NCBI GenBank assembly: GCA_020636315.1
Contig: JACJYA010000004.1
Span: 376,936 to 440,935 of the forward strand
Source: Lewinellaceae bacterium
GTDB taxonomy: Bacteria > Bacteroidota > Bacteroidia > Chitinophagales > Saprospiraceae
Direction of reading: 5' to 3'
DNA: 64,000 nt
Part shown: positions 9,231-17,797 of the stretch, piece by piece
Layout of the letters: each line of letters opens with the position of its first letter
Position numbering within the stretch: the first letter of the stretch is position 1
Translations under genes and position numbers: made by a program
The notes under the pieces: model-generated
The model's input: the letters and a program-made list of their open reading frames with translations, nothing else
Databases searched by the model: none
What the model was told of the DNA's origin: nothing

Positions 9231-9558
9231 TCTCTGGTAGCGGTTGGCGGTTCGCAATTTTTTAATTTAACGTGAGGTTTGACCTGGACGGCCTATTTTT
9301 CAGCAAGTTAAGCCAGATTGAGGTTGAGGCTAAGGTTCAGATTAAGGGGCTATGGGCAATAATGGCCCTGTCATGCAAAACTGAACTGTCTTCCCCCTGG
9401 AAATATTCTGTTCTTCAGGCGCTCCCTGGACTCAACCTCAGCCTTAACCTCAAACCTCACGGTAATTTAATTCCAAAGAAATGCTAACCCAGGTTCGACT
9501 GGTAGTCCCCAACTTCGGCAGTTCGGCGTTCGGTGTTCAGCGATCCGGCGGTTCCAGG

Positions 9559-12243
9559 ATGCGTCCGAAAACCGAAAACCAAAAACCGAAAACCAGCCGG
9601 GGTTTACCTATTGAACACCCGCTAAGAGCCTTCATTATCGCATTCTTCCTGCTATTGTCCGCTTTTCCGGTATTCTCCCAGATCACAGGGGCAAAAATAA
9701 CCATCCAGAGATCGAAGATAAGGGTGGAAGAGGTTTTGAAGGAAATCACCCTCCAGAGCGGCATTCAATTTTCCTATAACCCGGAATCCATACCAACACA
9801 ACAAGAGATCTCTTTTCACGTCCGGAAGGCCAGCCTTGAGGAAACCCTTGGTGAACTGGCGTCCATTATCCCGGTTGACTACACCATCATAGAAGATCAG
9901 ATCGTCCTGAACCGCCGGGAGGGCCCGGTGGGTATGGTGCAGGAAGAGCCGGAATACTTCACCGTCAGCGGTTTTGTCAACAGCCTGTCATCCGGAGAAA
10001 GCCTCATTGGCGCTACGGCCTTTGCAAGAGGGACGCCCATCGGCACGACAACCAACGCCTTTGGCTTTTATTCGCTCCGGCTGCCCAAAGGCAATTACAC
10101 CATGGAGTATTCCTATCTGGGTTTTACCACCGAAATAGCGAAAATTGAACTTATAAAAGATGTAAAAAAGGATATGGGGTTGCGTGCCGTGCCGCTTGAG
10201 CTGCCAGATGTGATCGTAGAGACCCCCGTGAGTGATATGCTGGATAAAAGGCAAATGGGCCGCCTGGAACTGAAACCGGCGGACCTGGACAACATGCCCG
10301 AATTCGGCGGCGAATCCGGCCTGATCAGAGGTTTACAGGCTTTTCCCGGCATAAAGAGCCACAGCGATGGTTCCGCCTTCTTTTTCGTCAGAGGGGGAGG
10401 AAAAGACCAGAATATGGTCATCATCGATGACGCTCCGATATACAATCCCGCCCATCTATTTGGTTTCTATTCTATGGTCATCCCCGATTTCACGAAAGAC
10501 ATCAAAATATATAAAAGCGATATTCCCGTAAACCTGGGCGGGCGGCTCTCGTCCATTATCGATGTCAGGACCAAAGATGGCAACCTGAACAAAATGGAAT
10601 TCAGGGGAGCCTTCAACCCTCTGCTGTACCAGTTTTCACTTGAGGGCCCGGTAGTGAAGGGTAAAAGTTCTTTCTTCACCTCTTTCCGGCGGTCCAACTT
10701 TGAATGGCTGTACAAAAAGAATGTTCCGAACCTGAATCTGAATTTCGGGGACTTCAGTTTCAAATGGAACTTCAGGGCCGATAATAAAAACCGATTCTTT
10801 TTTACCCTCATCAACGGCCGGGATGACCTGGCCAATACAGGAAGCCTATCCAGTGACAGAGCAGGGGTTTTCTGGAATAATTTTGCGACTACCATCCGCT
10901 GGAACCACCTTTTCAGCCCCAAGATATTTTCCAATACCACCTTATACGCCGGCAATTATCAGTACAAATTGTCATCAACCGAAGACATCTGGCATTCCGG
11001 TATCGGCAACCTGAGCCTGAAATCGGACTTTACGGTTTATAACAGCCAGAATATTACCACGAAGTTTGGGGGAGAACTGCAGGCTTTTGCTTTCAACCCG
11101 GGCAAGGTCCTGACAGGCTCGTTGTCAAGCCTGTTTCCCGCCATCCGGCAGGATTATTCCCGGCAGGCTGCCTTGTATTACAGCACCGATCTCAGTTTTT
11201 CCAGATGGCAATTCAGTGCCGGAGCAAGGCTGTCGGGATGGGCCAACCTGGGCCCCGCCGAATACTACACCTTCGATGAAAATCACGAAGTGGAGGACAC
11301 CATCACGGCAGGTGAAGAAGTGTATCAAAGTTATTGGAATATTGCCCCCCGTTCCAGCCTGGAATTCCACATAGACAGCGGTTCCTCTCTGAAACTGAGT
11401 TACGGGGTTTACTACCAGTACATCCATCTGATCTCCAATTCCGCCTCTCCTTTTACTTCTTTTGAAGTGTGGCTGCCCAGCAGCCCGAACATTAAACCCC
11501 AAAGGGCGCATCAGGCAGCTCTGGGCTACGTCAGGTATTTTCCAAAGCAGGGGCTGGGGTTCAGTTCTGAGGTTTACTACAAGAAAATGAACAATCAAAT
11601 TGACTACCCACCTCATGCTCAAACCCTCCTGAACCCGTTGATCGAAGGAGAGCTCCGCTTCGGGGAGATGAGGTCCTACGGGCTCGAACTCCTGCTGAAG
11701 AAGGCCCCGGGCCGCCTGAACGGATGGATCGCCTACACCTATTCCAGGGCCTTGCGCCAAACTAAAGCGGTCAATGGCGGAAGGGAGTATCCCGCTTTTC
11801 AGGACCGGCCGCATGACTTTTCGCTGATGTTGAATTACCGGCTGACAAAGCGCATCCTGTTTTCGGCATACTGGACCGCCTATACGGGCTCGGCTTTTTC
11901 CGCCCCTACCCGGTTCTATACGTTCAATCACAATACCGTTCCGGTTTATGATGAAAAGAACAACGCCCGCCTGCCTGATTACAACCGGCTGGATGTGGCC
12001 CTGAAGTTCATTCTGAACCGGAAACCTGAAAACACTTACCAGCACAGCCTAACCTTTTCCCTCTACAATGCCCTGGGACACAAGAATATAGTAGCGGTCA
12101 ATTTTAACAAGATCCTCGACGACAATGGCTCGCCCATCGTCCGGGCAAACGCGATCGGAGAACAGGGCCTGGTGGCCACTCAGGCCGACCTGGTGCGTTT
12201 TTTCCCTTCACTGACCTATAAGTTAAAGATCTCGAAACCATGA
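9559..12243 (+). CDS. TonB-dependent receptor with STN signalling domain
   Basis: This is an outer-membrane active-transport channel of about 894 residues. After a signal peptide (FIIAFFLLLSAFPVFSQ) come an STN domain (TIQRSKIRVEEVLKEITLQ), a carboxypeptidase-regulatory-like beta-sandwich (TVSGFVNSLSSGESLIGAT), a plug domain (GLIRGLQAFPGIKSHSDG, then FFVRGGGKDQNMVIIDDAP) and a long beta-barrel. The STN domain links it to the upstream FecR/FecI pair. The start is uncertain: the frame is open to 9481, but codons before the signal peptide consist of reiterated ACCGAAAACC-type words, so translation probably starts at or after 9559. Its stop overlaps the DUF4249 gene by 4 bases. There is no SusD; DUF4249 likely takes that role. 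Confidence 0.93.
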   Translation: MRPKTENQKPKTSRGLPIEHPLRAFIIAFFLLLSAFPVFSQITGAKITIQRSKIRVEEVLKEITLQSGIQFSYNPESIPTQQEISFHVRKASLEETLGELASIIPVDYTIIEDQIVLNRREGPVGMVQEEPEYFTVSGFVNSLSSGESLIGATAFARGTPIGTTTNAFGFYSLRLPKGNYTMEYSYLGFTTEIAKIELIKDVKKDMGLRAVPLELPDVIVETPVSDMLDKRQMGRLELKPADLDNMPEFGGESGLIRGLQAFPGIKSHSDGSAFFFVRGGGKDQNMVIIDDAPIYNPAHLFGFYSMVIPDFTKDIKIYKSDIPVNLGGRLSSIIDVRTKDGNLNKMEFRGAFNPLLYQFSLEGPVVKGKSSFFTSFRRSNFEWLYKKNVPNLNLNFGDFSFKWNFRADNKNRFFFTLINGRDDLANTGSLSSDRAGVFWNNFATTIRWNHLFSPKIFSNTTLYAGNYQYKLSSTEDIWHSGIGNLSLKSDFTVYNSQNITTKFGGELQAFAFNPGKVLTGSLSSLFPAIRQDYSRQAALYYSTDLSFSRWQFSAGARLSGWANLGPAEYYTFDENHEVEDTITAGEEVYQSYWNIAPRSSLEFHIDSGSSLKLSYGVYYQYIHLISNSASPFTSFEVWLPSSPNIKPQRAHQAALGYVRYFPKQGLGFSSEVYYKKMNNQIDYPPHAQTLLNPLIEGELRFGEMRSYGLELLLKKAPGRLNGWIAYTYSRALRQTKAVNGGREYPAFQDRPHDFSLMLNYRLTKRILFSAYWTAYTGSAFSAPTRFYTFNHNTVPVYDEKNNARLPDYNRLDVALKFILNRKPENTYQHSLTFSLYNALGHKNIVAVNFNKILDDNGSPIVRANAIGEQGLVATQADLVRFFPSLTYKLKISKP

Positions 12244-13172
12244 TAAGGATAATGCCGCATAGCAGATTTGATTCGTTACGGTGCGCAGCCTTTAGGGTTG
12301 GGAATTCGGTGATTCGCTGTTCGGTTATTCGGTGGTTGCCGGATGCCGGATACCGGATAGCCCAACAACTGCTGTCAAAAAGCCGGAGGCCTGGGCTGCC
12401 GCTTCTGGCCTTGTTGGCCCTCTTGAGCTGCGAAGAGCCGACGGAGTGGGAATTCCGGCCGGTTAAAGGCCAGGCTTTGGCCGTAGAGGCCATCATTACG
12501 GATGAGTTCAAAACTCAGGAAATCCGGCTATCCCTCAGCCGCACCAGCCTGAACGGCGAGCCGGAGCCGGCCTCCGATGCAGAAGTGAAGTTCTGGGGCG
12601 AGGAGGACACCATAGCTTTTCGGGCCGATGTCAATGATCCGGGAAGGTATTTCAGTGAACGGGCCTTTTCCGCTCAACAACCGATCTCTTATACACTTGG
12701 AATCTCATGGGATGGAACCACCTACCTCGCCGAAAGCAAAATGGTGGAAGTGTTTCCCTTTAATAAACCGACATTCGTTGCCGCCGGCACAGACAGCCTC
12801 TCCTTTGGAGAAGTTGCGCCCCTTTATTCACCGGATGAGCAGGCCATGTACGAGGTAGAAATTTATTCACCAGGCCAGGTGAATCCGGAGGCCAGGATGT
12901 TCTTCTATACCTTAAATACCGTTGATATCAACGAGCTTTTCAGGCCTCCGAAAGAAACGGTGGCCTTCCCCCGGGGAAGTACGGTGGCCGTAAAAAAGTA
13001 CGGCCTTAATCCGGAGTTTGCTGCCTATCTCCGGGCCCTCCTGATGGAGGCCGAATGGCAGGGCGGCGTCCTCGACGAAGCTTCCGGCAGCCTGCCTACG
13101 AATATCAGCAACGGCGGCCTGGGATTTTTCGCCGTTTGCGCGGTATTGAGCGACACTCTGGTGGCGCAGTAA
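12240..13172 (+). CDS. DUF4249 lipoprotein, receptor partner
   Basis: This 310-residue lipoprotein of the DUF4249 family is coded with an ATGA overlap to the TonB receptor. The overlap implies coupled translation and a stoichiometric outer-membrane partner, as SusD is to SusC. The lipobox is LALLSCEE near residue 60. Beyond it are the beta-rich body (LAVEAIITDEFKTQEIRLSL) and the family-typical C-terminal motif NISNGGLGFFAVCAV. The first 50 residues before the lipobox are unusual and contain reiterated GATTCGGT-like DNA words, so the leader is either extended by repeat sequence or translation starts at a non-ATG codon further in. Substrate is unknown. Confidence 0.85.
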   Translation: MIRIMPHSRFDSLRCAAFRVGNSVIRCSVIRWLPDAGYRIAQQLLSKSRRPGLPLLALLALLSCEEPTEWEFRPVKGQALAVEAIITDEFKTQEIRLSLSRTSLNGEPEPASDAEVKFWGEEDTIAFRADVNDPGRYFSERAFSAQQPISYTLGISWDGTTYLAESKMVEVFPFNKPTFVAAGTDSLSFGEVAPLYSPDEQAMYEVEIYSPGQVNPEARMFFYTLNTVDINELFRPPKETVAFPRGSTVAVKKYGLNPEFAAYLRALLMEAEWQGGVLDEASGSLPTNISNGGLGFFAVCAVLSDTLVAQ

Positions 13173-13263
13173 TTTTTTTTTGCCCTCCTCTAAGGGTATT
13201 TCTCGATCGCAGTGTATTAAAAGTGAATAGGAATTGATCTCTTAAACCAAAAGAATGAATCTA

Positions 13264-14106
13264 ATGAAAAAGTTAAGTTTTGTTTTTGCCCTGGCACTTT
13301 CTGTTTTCTTCATCCAATCCTGCCAGAAGGACGAGATAACGGACCCTTACGCCGGCAAGGAAGCCCCTCAGCTGCCGGCGCCGGAGACTTTTGCGATGCC
13401 GGTCCAGCCATTCACCGAATTAGATGGCGAGGGAGTTACGGATAGCGTGCAGCAAGTAGAAGGCAGGTCGATCAACAACTGGGGGCATTCAGCCGCCAAC
13501 GTTTTGGTGTGGAACACAGTGCTGGCCGTGCACCTTGCCATTCCCACCCTCGCCTTTTTCGAATCCTTCAACCATCAGCCGGAGTATCAGGGCAATGGTA
13601 TCTGGCTCTGGGCTTATGAAGTTACGGATGCCGGCGGAACGACGTATCAGGCAGAACTGTACGGGGAACTGCTGGCTTCTTCTGAGGTGAAATGGGATAT
13701 GTACATCTCCCAAAGCGGAGGCTGGCAACAGGTGCACTGGTACTCCGGCATAACCGCCAATGACCAGTCTTATGCCCATTGGGCCCTGAACTTCGACCCC
13801 AACAACCCACGGCCTTTCATCGACATTGACTATCAGCGCGACAACGGAAACGGCGCAGCTTCAATCCGCTACACGAACAGCATACCCGGCGCCCCCGAAA
13901 ATGGCGGTTACATCGAATACCGGGAAGGCGCAGGCGCCGCCGACGGATTTGACCGGGCATACGATGTGTACAAAGCCGATATCGACAACCTGCTGGAGAT
14001 CAACTGGGACAGCATCAACAAAAACGGCAGGGTGAAAGACTTCGAAAAATTCCAGGACCAGGAATGGCACTGCTGGGGGACGGACCTCCGGGATATGGAT
14101 TGCTGA
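13264..14106 (+). CDS. Lipoprotein of unknown function
   Basis: The product is a roughly 280-residue lipoprotein with a clear signal and lipobox (MKKLSFVFALALSVFFIQSC). An in-frame ATG three codons earlier is also possible. The mature chain is rich in Trp and aromatic residues (WLWAYEVTDAGGTTYQAEL, SQSGGWQQVHWYSG) and looks like an all-beta sandwich. I do not recognise a family. It follows the DUF4249 gene by 91 bases on the same strand, so it may be a surface-exposed binding protein of the same uptake cassette. Confidence 0.72.
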   Translation: MKKLSFVFALALSVFFIQSCQKDEITDPYAGKEAPQLPAPETFAMPVQPFTELDGEGVTDSVQQVEGRSINNWGHSAANVLVWNTVLAVHLAIPTLAFFESFNHQPEYQGNGIWLWAYEVTDAGGTTYQAELYGELLASSEVKWDMYISQSGGWQQVHWYSGITANDQSYAHWALNFDPNNPRPFIDIDYQRDNGNGAASIRYTNSIPGAPENGGYIEYREGAGAADGFDRAYDVYKADIDNLLEINWDSINKNGRVKDFEKFQDQEWHCWGTDLRDMDC

Positions 14107-14150
14107 ACCTAAACTCCCTCAGATGCTGATTTCCCATCAGCGCCTGAGTT

Positions 14151-14381
14151 AACATGAGTCATCCAGAATTTTAGAATGATATACTCTTGGATATTATTTC
14201 AGGCCTTCAGCCTGAGTTATCTGCTCCTTTCAGGCTTGGGGCGGTGCCCCAAGCTCCAATTTGTCAGGTTTTCAGCCTGAAAGGCTGTTATACTGACGCC
14301 CCGGGCCTCGCCCGGGGAGGATAACTCCAGGCCAAATGTCAGGCTGAAGGCCTGAAATAAAAATTCGGGATGACTCATGTT
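14151..14381. repeat. 231-bp terminal-inverted-repeat element, copy 1
   Basis: The element starts AACATGAGTCATCC and ends GGATGACTCATGTT, and the inverted match continues inward through GAATTTT/AAAATTC with one mismatch. Inside are nested palindromes (CAGGCCTTCAGCCTG, TTGGGGCGGTGCCCCAA, CCCCGGGCCTCGCCCGGGG). A second copy at 37142-37381 is alike over its whole length. No reading frame of note. It is the first of several elements filling 14107-15093. Confidence 0.75.
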
Positions 14382-14641
14382 TGTATTAACACAATAGCAA
14401 TTTCCCTAAAAAAGAAACACATAATAAAAAAAATAATTTAATTTTCCACAGAAGTACACATAGATATAAATTTTTAAACATTGATATTCAGTCTTTTAAT
14501 TATTTATTAAAAACTTTTTTCACCCCAGTATTGTAAAAAATTACACTTCACTACACCCAAATTAATCCTCACTTTTGTATTGTCAACGAAAAAGAACGAC
14601 AGTTGACAGCTTCCTCTTGAAGAAGAAGGAAGAAAAAAGGT

Positions 14642-14691
14642 TGTAATCCCACGAATGCTATTATAATCCCATGTGCTATTGTAATCCCATG
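14642..14691. repeat. Three imperfect 18-bp direct repeats (TAATCCCATG unit)
   Basis: Three successive units of the form TRTAATCCCAYG followed by TGCTAT-like spacers lie in an AT-rich stretch (14390-14720) that has no gene on either strand. The array is about 70 bases ahead of a strong terminator, so it may lie within a short non-coding transcript. Confidence 0.45.
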
Positions 14692-14762
14692 AAAGATTTT
14701 CGGGGATATCAAAGGATGTCCTCAATTTTGGTATGTAGATAGCCTCTCAAAGCTCTTTTGGA

Positions 14763-14792
14763 AACCGGCCCGTTGCGGCCGGTTTTTTTTTT
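14763..14792 (+). terminator. Rho-independent terminator
   Basis: Stem AACCGGCC / GGCCGGTT with a 6-base loop is followed directly by ten T residues on the plus strand. The nearest upstream plus-strand gene ends at 14106, more than 650 bases away, so the transcript it stops may be a short non-coding RNA from the AT-rich interval or a long 3' tail. Confidence 0.8.
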
Positions 14793-14884
14793 GGACGGGC
14801 TACTTTTGAGTGGCCCGCAATAAGATAGAAGCGAGCCTTATACGCCCCCCTTAAAATTACGGGCCATCTGAAGATAGCCCGTCC
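14793..14884. repeat. 92-bp inverted-repeat element (GGACGGGCTA ends)
   Basis: The ends GGACGGGCTA and TAGCCCGTCC are exact inverted repeats, with a second inner pair (TGGCCCGCAA against TACGGGCCA). It abuts the terminator T-tract. A separate small hairpin (CCAGGGTACG...CGTACCCTGG) follows at 14896-14924. No coding potential. Confidence 0.5.
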
Positions 14885-14935
14885 AAATAACAAACCAGGG
14901 TACGAAGGAAATGCGTACCCTGGCGAAGGGCCTAG

Positions 14936-15093
14936 GAGCCTGTCGGAGAAGTGTTGGTGAGGCGAGAACGAGCAAATATTATTCTGAACGAGGCGCGATG
15001 AAGGAGCATAGTGGTGCTACGCGACTGAGGAGCAACGAAGTGCAGAACAATATTTTCCGTTCGCAGGCCATCAAGTGCTTCTCCGACAGGCTC
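14936..15093. mobile_element. 158-bp MITE-like element, copy A (GAGCCTGTCGGAGAAG ends)
   Basis: A 16-base exact terminal inverted repeat (GAGCCTGTCGGAGAAG) bounds a 158-base element flanked by CTAG on both sides (14932-14935 and 15094-15097). A 4-bp YTAR-like duplication and GAG-ended inverted repeats fit non-autonomous relatives of IS5-family transposons; the family link is inference. The inverted copy at 31994-32151 is the same length and appears identical by eye. The stop codon of the NTF2-like gene lies in the 3' CTAG. Confidence 0.82.
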
Positions 15094-15555
15094 CTAGTGC
15101 TTGTGATATACCTTCGCCACGATCTTCCAACCACTATCAAACTTCAGCAGCGACAGGTAATCGGTATAAACATGCTTCCCCTCGTGGAACAGCTCGATCT
15201 TCACCGCCGCCGAGCCGCCGGTGACATCCACGCTGGCGAACTTGTGCTCCCATTTATTGGCGGCAGGATCGAATTCTGGATCATTCTTGCGTTTCTCCAC
15301 GCCGTCGGCCCAGGTGGCGATGGGGTACTTGCGGATGTTTTCCCCGTCAGCGGAGAAGATGGCGAAATCGGGGTGGAAGCCAGAGCGCATGGCGTCGGGG
15401 TTGAGGGCGTTGAAGGCGCCGTTGACGTAGGATTTGAGGATCAGTTCTTTGACCTCTTTCTCGGCTTCGGCATTTTTGTTCTCAAAGGAAGTAAAGGCAA
15501 AAAGGCCGACAAACAGCAGGAGGGCTGCCGCCAGGAAGAATGGCTTGTTTTTCAT
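15094..15555 (-). CDS. NTF2-like / putative lumazine-binding-fold secreted protein
   Basis: This small secreted protein of 153 residues has a signal sequence (MKNKPFFLAAALLLFVGLFAF) and an NTF2-like fold of the putative lumazine-binding group. The visible pattern is an N-terminal helix (KELILKSYVNGAFNALNPDAM), the segment GFHPDFAIFSADGENI, and C-terminal strands ending in DYLSLLKFDSGWKIVAKVYHK. Such domains bind small ligands or serve as enzyme cores, but no catalytic residues can be assigned here. The stop codon TAG is within the target-site CTAG of the adjacent mobile element, so the original C-terminus may have been slightly different. Confidence 0.8.
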   Translation of the reverse strand: MKNKPFFLAAALLLFVGLFAFTSFENKNAEAEKEVKELILKSYVNGAFNALNPDAMRSGFHPDFAIFSADGENIRKYPIATWADGVEKRKNDPEFDPAANKWEHKFASVDVTGGSAAVKIELFHEGKHVYTDYLSLLKFDSGWKIVAKVYHKH

Positions 15556-15718
15556 AATTTTAACAGTCAGGTTGATTAAAAAAATTTCTAATGGTAGTAA
15601 ATATAAAGTATTTAAGGGATAAAAGCCATTCGGATAGCAACCGGCCCGGTGCTCATAGGGGATATTGGCGGTAAAAGTTATCTTTGATATAACCCATATT
15701 ACAAACTACCAAACGGCT

Positions 15719-16807
15719 ATGAGCTACTTCACTTCCAACAAATTCAAAAGCGAGGCCAGAAAGATCTTCTGGATAACGGTGGGCTGGACCATCATTGCCG
15801 TTTTCCAGTTTCTGAACGGCTACGCTATAATTCAGAACCTCAATTGTAACCCCGTGGGTGTTGATGCGGGACTGTACCTGAGAGCCAGCATTTTTACCGG
15901 CCTCCTCGCGGGTGTCACAGGCGGTAGTATAATGGTATTGTTGTGGGAAGAATGGCTTCGAAACAAGAATTACGGCTGGGCCCTGCTTTACATTTTCTTG
16001 TCTTTTTCGCTCTTGTTCATTCTCGTCTCCATCCTGACCGGCCTTTTTGTGCTCAGCAATGAGGCCGGGCTGTCCATTTTTACCCCTGAGTTATGGGTTA
16101 TGGTGCAGAGCGGGTTCATCGAACCGGGCACCCTACAGAATTATTTTTTCTGGCTGTTTACCGTCCTGGGCACCCTGATCATCCTGCAGGTGAACGACAA
16201 GTACGGACCGGGCACCTTTTCCGCCTTCCTGATGGGCAAGTATTTTCAGCCCAGGCGGGAACAACGCATCTTCATGTTCCTCGACCTGCGGTCGTCCACC
16301 ACTATCGCCGAAAAGCTGGGCGAAGAAATGTACTTCAATTTCCTGAAAGATGTCTTTCAGCACGCCACCCCCGCTATCATTTATAACAGAGGTGAGATCT
16401 ATCAATATGTCGGGGATGAGATCGTCATCAGCTGGGAGATGGATAAGGGGCTGGAAAAGGCCAACTGCCTGCGCTGCTTCTTCGACATACAACTCGCCCT
16501 GCGCCGCAAAGCGGCCTATTACCAGGCTAAATACAAGACAATCCCGGAATTCAAGGCCGGGCTGCATTCCGGTTACGTAATGGCCGGTGAAGTGGGCGTG
16601 GTAAAAAGAGACATTGCCTATTCCGGGGATGTCCTGAATACCGCCGCCCGCATTCAGAGTAAATGCAACGACCTGGGCGTCAACATTCTGTTGTCCAAAT
16701 TATTGCTGGACCGGCTGGCCCTGCCTCCTCATACCTTCGAACCCAAAAAGATCGGCGATATGCTGCTGAGGGGCAAGCAGGAGAAAGTGGTGTTATATAC
16801 GGTTTAG
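15719..16807 (+). CDS. Membrane-bound class III adenylate/guanylate cyclase
   Basis: The 362-residue product has four predicted membrane helices in the first 190 residues (for example FWITVGWTIIAVFQFLNGY and LLYIFLSFSLLFILVSIL) and a cytoplasmic class III cyclase domain after that. Catalytic features are present: FMFLDLRSST with the first metal Asp, YQYVGDEIVISW with the second metal Asp, FKAGLHSGYVMAGEVG, and DVLNTAARIQ carrying the Asn and Arg that support the transition state. It should make a cyclic nucleotide; ATP versus GTP specificity is not decided here. An in-frame upstream start at 15665 would add 18 residues that look unlike a leader. No effector is adjacent. Confidence 0.88.
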   Translation: MSYFTSNKFKSEARKIFWITVGWTIIAVFQFLNGYAIIQNLNCNPVGVDAGLYLRASIFTGLLAGVTGGSIMVLLWEEWLRNKNYGWALLYIFLSFSLLFILVSILTGLFVLSNEAGLSIFTPELWVMVQSGFIEPGTLQNYFFWLFTVLGTLIILQVNDKYGPGTFSAFLMGKYFQPRREQRIFMFLDLRSSTTIAEKLGEEMYFNFLKDVFQHATPAIIYNRGEIYQYVGDEIVISWEMDKGLEKANCLRCFFDIQLALRRKAAYYQAKYKTIPEFKAGLHSGYVMAGEVGVVKRDIAYSGDVLNTAARIQSKCNDLGVNILLSKLLLDRLALPPHTFEPKKIGDMLLRGKQEKVVLYTV

Positions 16808-16967
16808 CGGGGTCAGCAGTTCACATCTTGGCTGTTGGCTGTTGGCAGCTTGAATAGCGAATCCCGAACCGGACGGCAAAAAAAAGGCCTTTTATTTAAT
16901 CCGCCCCTTCTACATGCTTCGTAAGTAGTGGTGTAAGTAATCAATTATCAAAAAAACATCACTGACC

Positions 16968-17624
16968 ATGAAAAAGAAACATTTGCTCTTAACCGCCCTG
17001 ATCCTCTTGGCTACAACTGTTGGGATTGTCTGGGCTGCTGACCACATCGATGCACCCGGCGTCACCTCCACGACTTCGGACATCACCGACTTTTACGCAT
17101 TCCAAAGCCCGGAAAACCCCGAGAACATGGTATTTGTCGCCAACCTGCAGGGCCTTCTGGCCCCGGCAGCCACTGCCGATGCCAGGTTCGACGAACAGGT
17201 AATGGTTGAGTTCAACATTGACAACAACGGAGATGCGGTGGAAGACCTCGTCATACAGGCTACCTTTAAGGATGGCATGGCCCGGGTTTACGGGCCGGCT
17301 GCTCCTTCCGAGACAGGCCTCGTAAGCAGGGTGGAAACCGACGGCGGCATGGTGGAAGCCGGTATCACCTCCTATGGCGAACCGGCCATCATCGGCAGCG
17401 ACAAAGGCATGAAAGTATTCGCCGGCCCGCGCGACGACCCCTTCTTCTTTGATTTTGCACAGTACAGCGAGATCATCGCCGGCAACGCCAGCAGCTTCAA
17501 CAACCCCGGCTCTGACACCTTTGCCGGAACAAATGTCCTCTCCCTCGTCGTGGAAGTTCCCAAATCCATGCTTGGCTCTGCCTCTACCCTCAATACCTGG
17601 GTGGAGTCCAAGAGAAAGATCTGA
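16968..17624 (+). CDS. DUF4331 protein, N-terminal half as a separate secreted protein
   Basis: A signal peptide (LLTALILLATTVGIVWA) is followed by ADHIDAPGVTSTTSDITDFYAF, the N-terminal signature of DUF4331 proteins. The chain stops at 218 residues, about half the usual length. The missing half is coded by the next gene, which has its own lipoprotein signal. The 173 bases between them contain no open continuation, so this is gene fission rather than a simple frameshift. Function is unknown; DUF4331 proteins are secreted and usually accompany TPR and transport proteins. Confidence 0.83.
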   Translation: MKKKHLLLTALILLATTVGIVWAADHIDAPGVTSTTSDITDFYAFQSPENPENMVFVANLQGLLAPAATADARFDEQVMVEFNIDNNGDAVEDLVIQATFKDGMARVYGPAAPSETGLVSRVETDGGMVEAGITSYGEPAIIGSDKGMKVFAGPRDDPFFFDFAQYSEIIAGNASSFNNPGSDTFAGTNVLSLVVEVPKSMLGSASTLNTWVESKRKI

Positions 17625-17797
17625 CCCCGGGTTAACACCCCTTGCTCCAGCCGTTACCCTCCATTTCCCTCAGGAACTGCTTCATCCTGCCGGGCAGGAT
17701 ACCTGTATCCCACCGCAGAGAAGCCGGAACCTTCTGAATTATTCCTGGAATGGAAACCAAACATTTTATTAATCACTTTTGAAAATTTATTGACACC

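Noticed and set aside
14911..15579. Plus-strand open frame of 222 codons containing MKEHSGATRL
   Set aside because: Its first third is the mobile element (the same peptide appears at the other copy) and the remainder is antisense to the NTF2-like gene.
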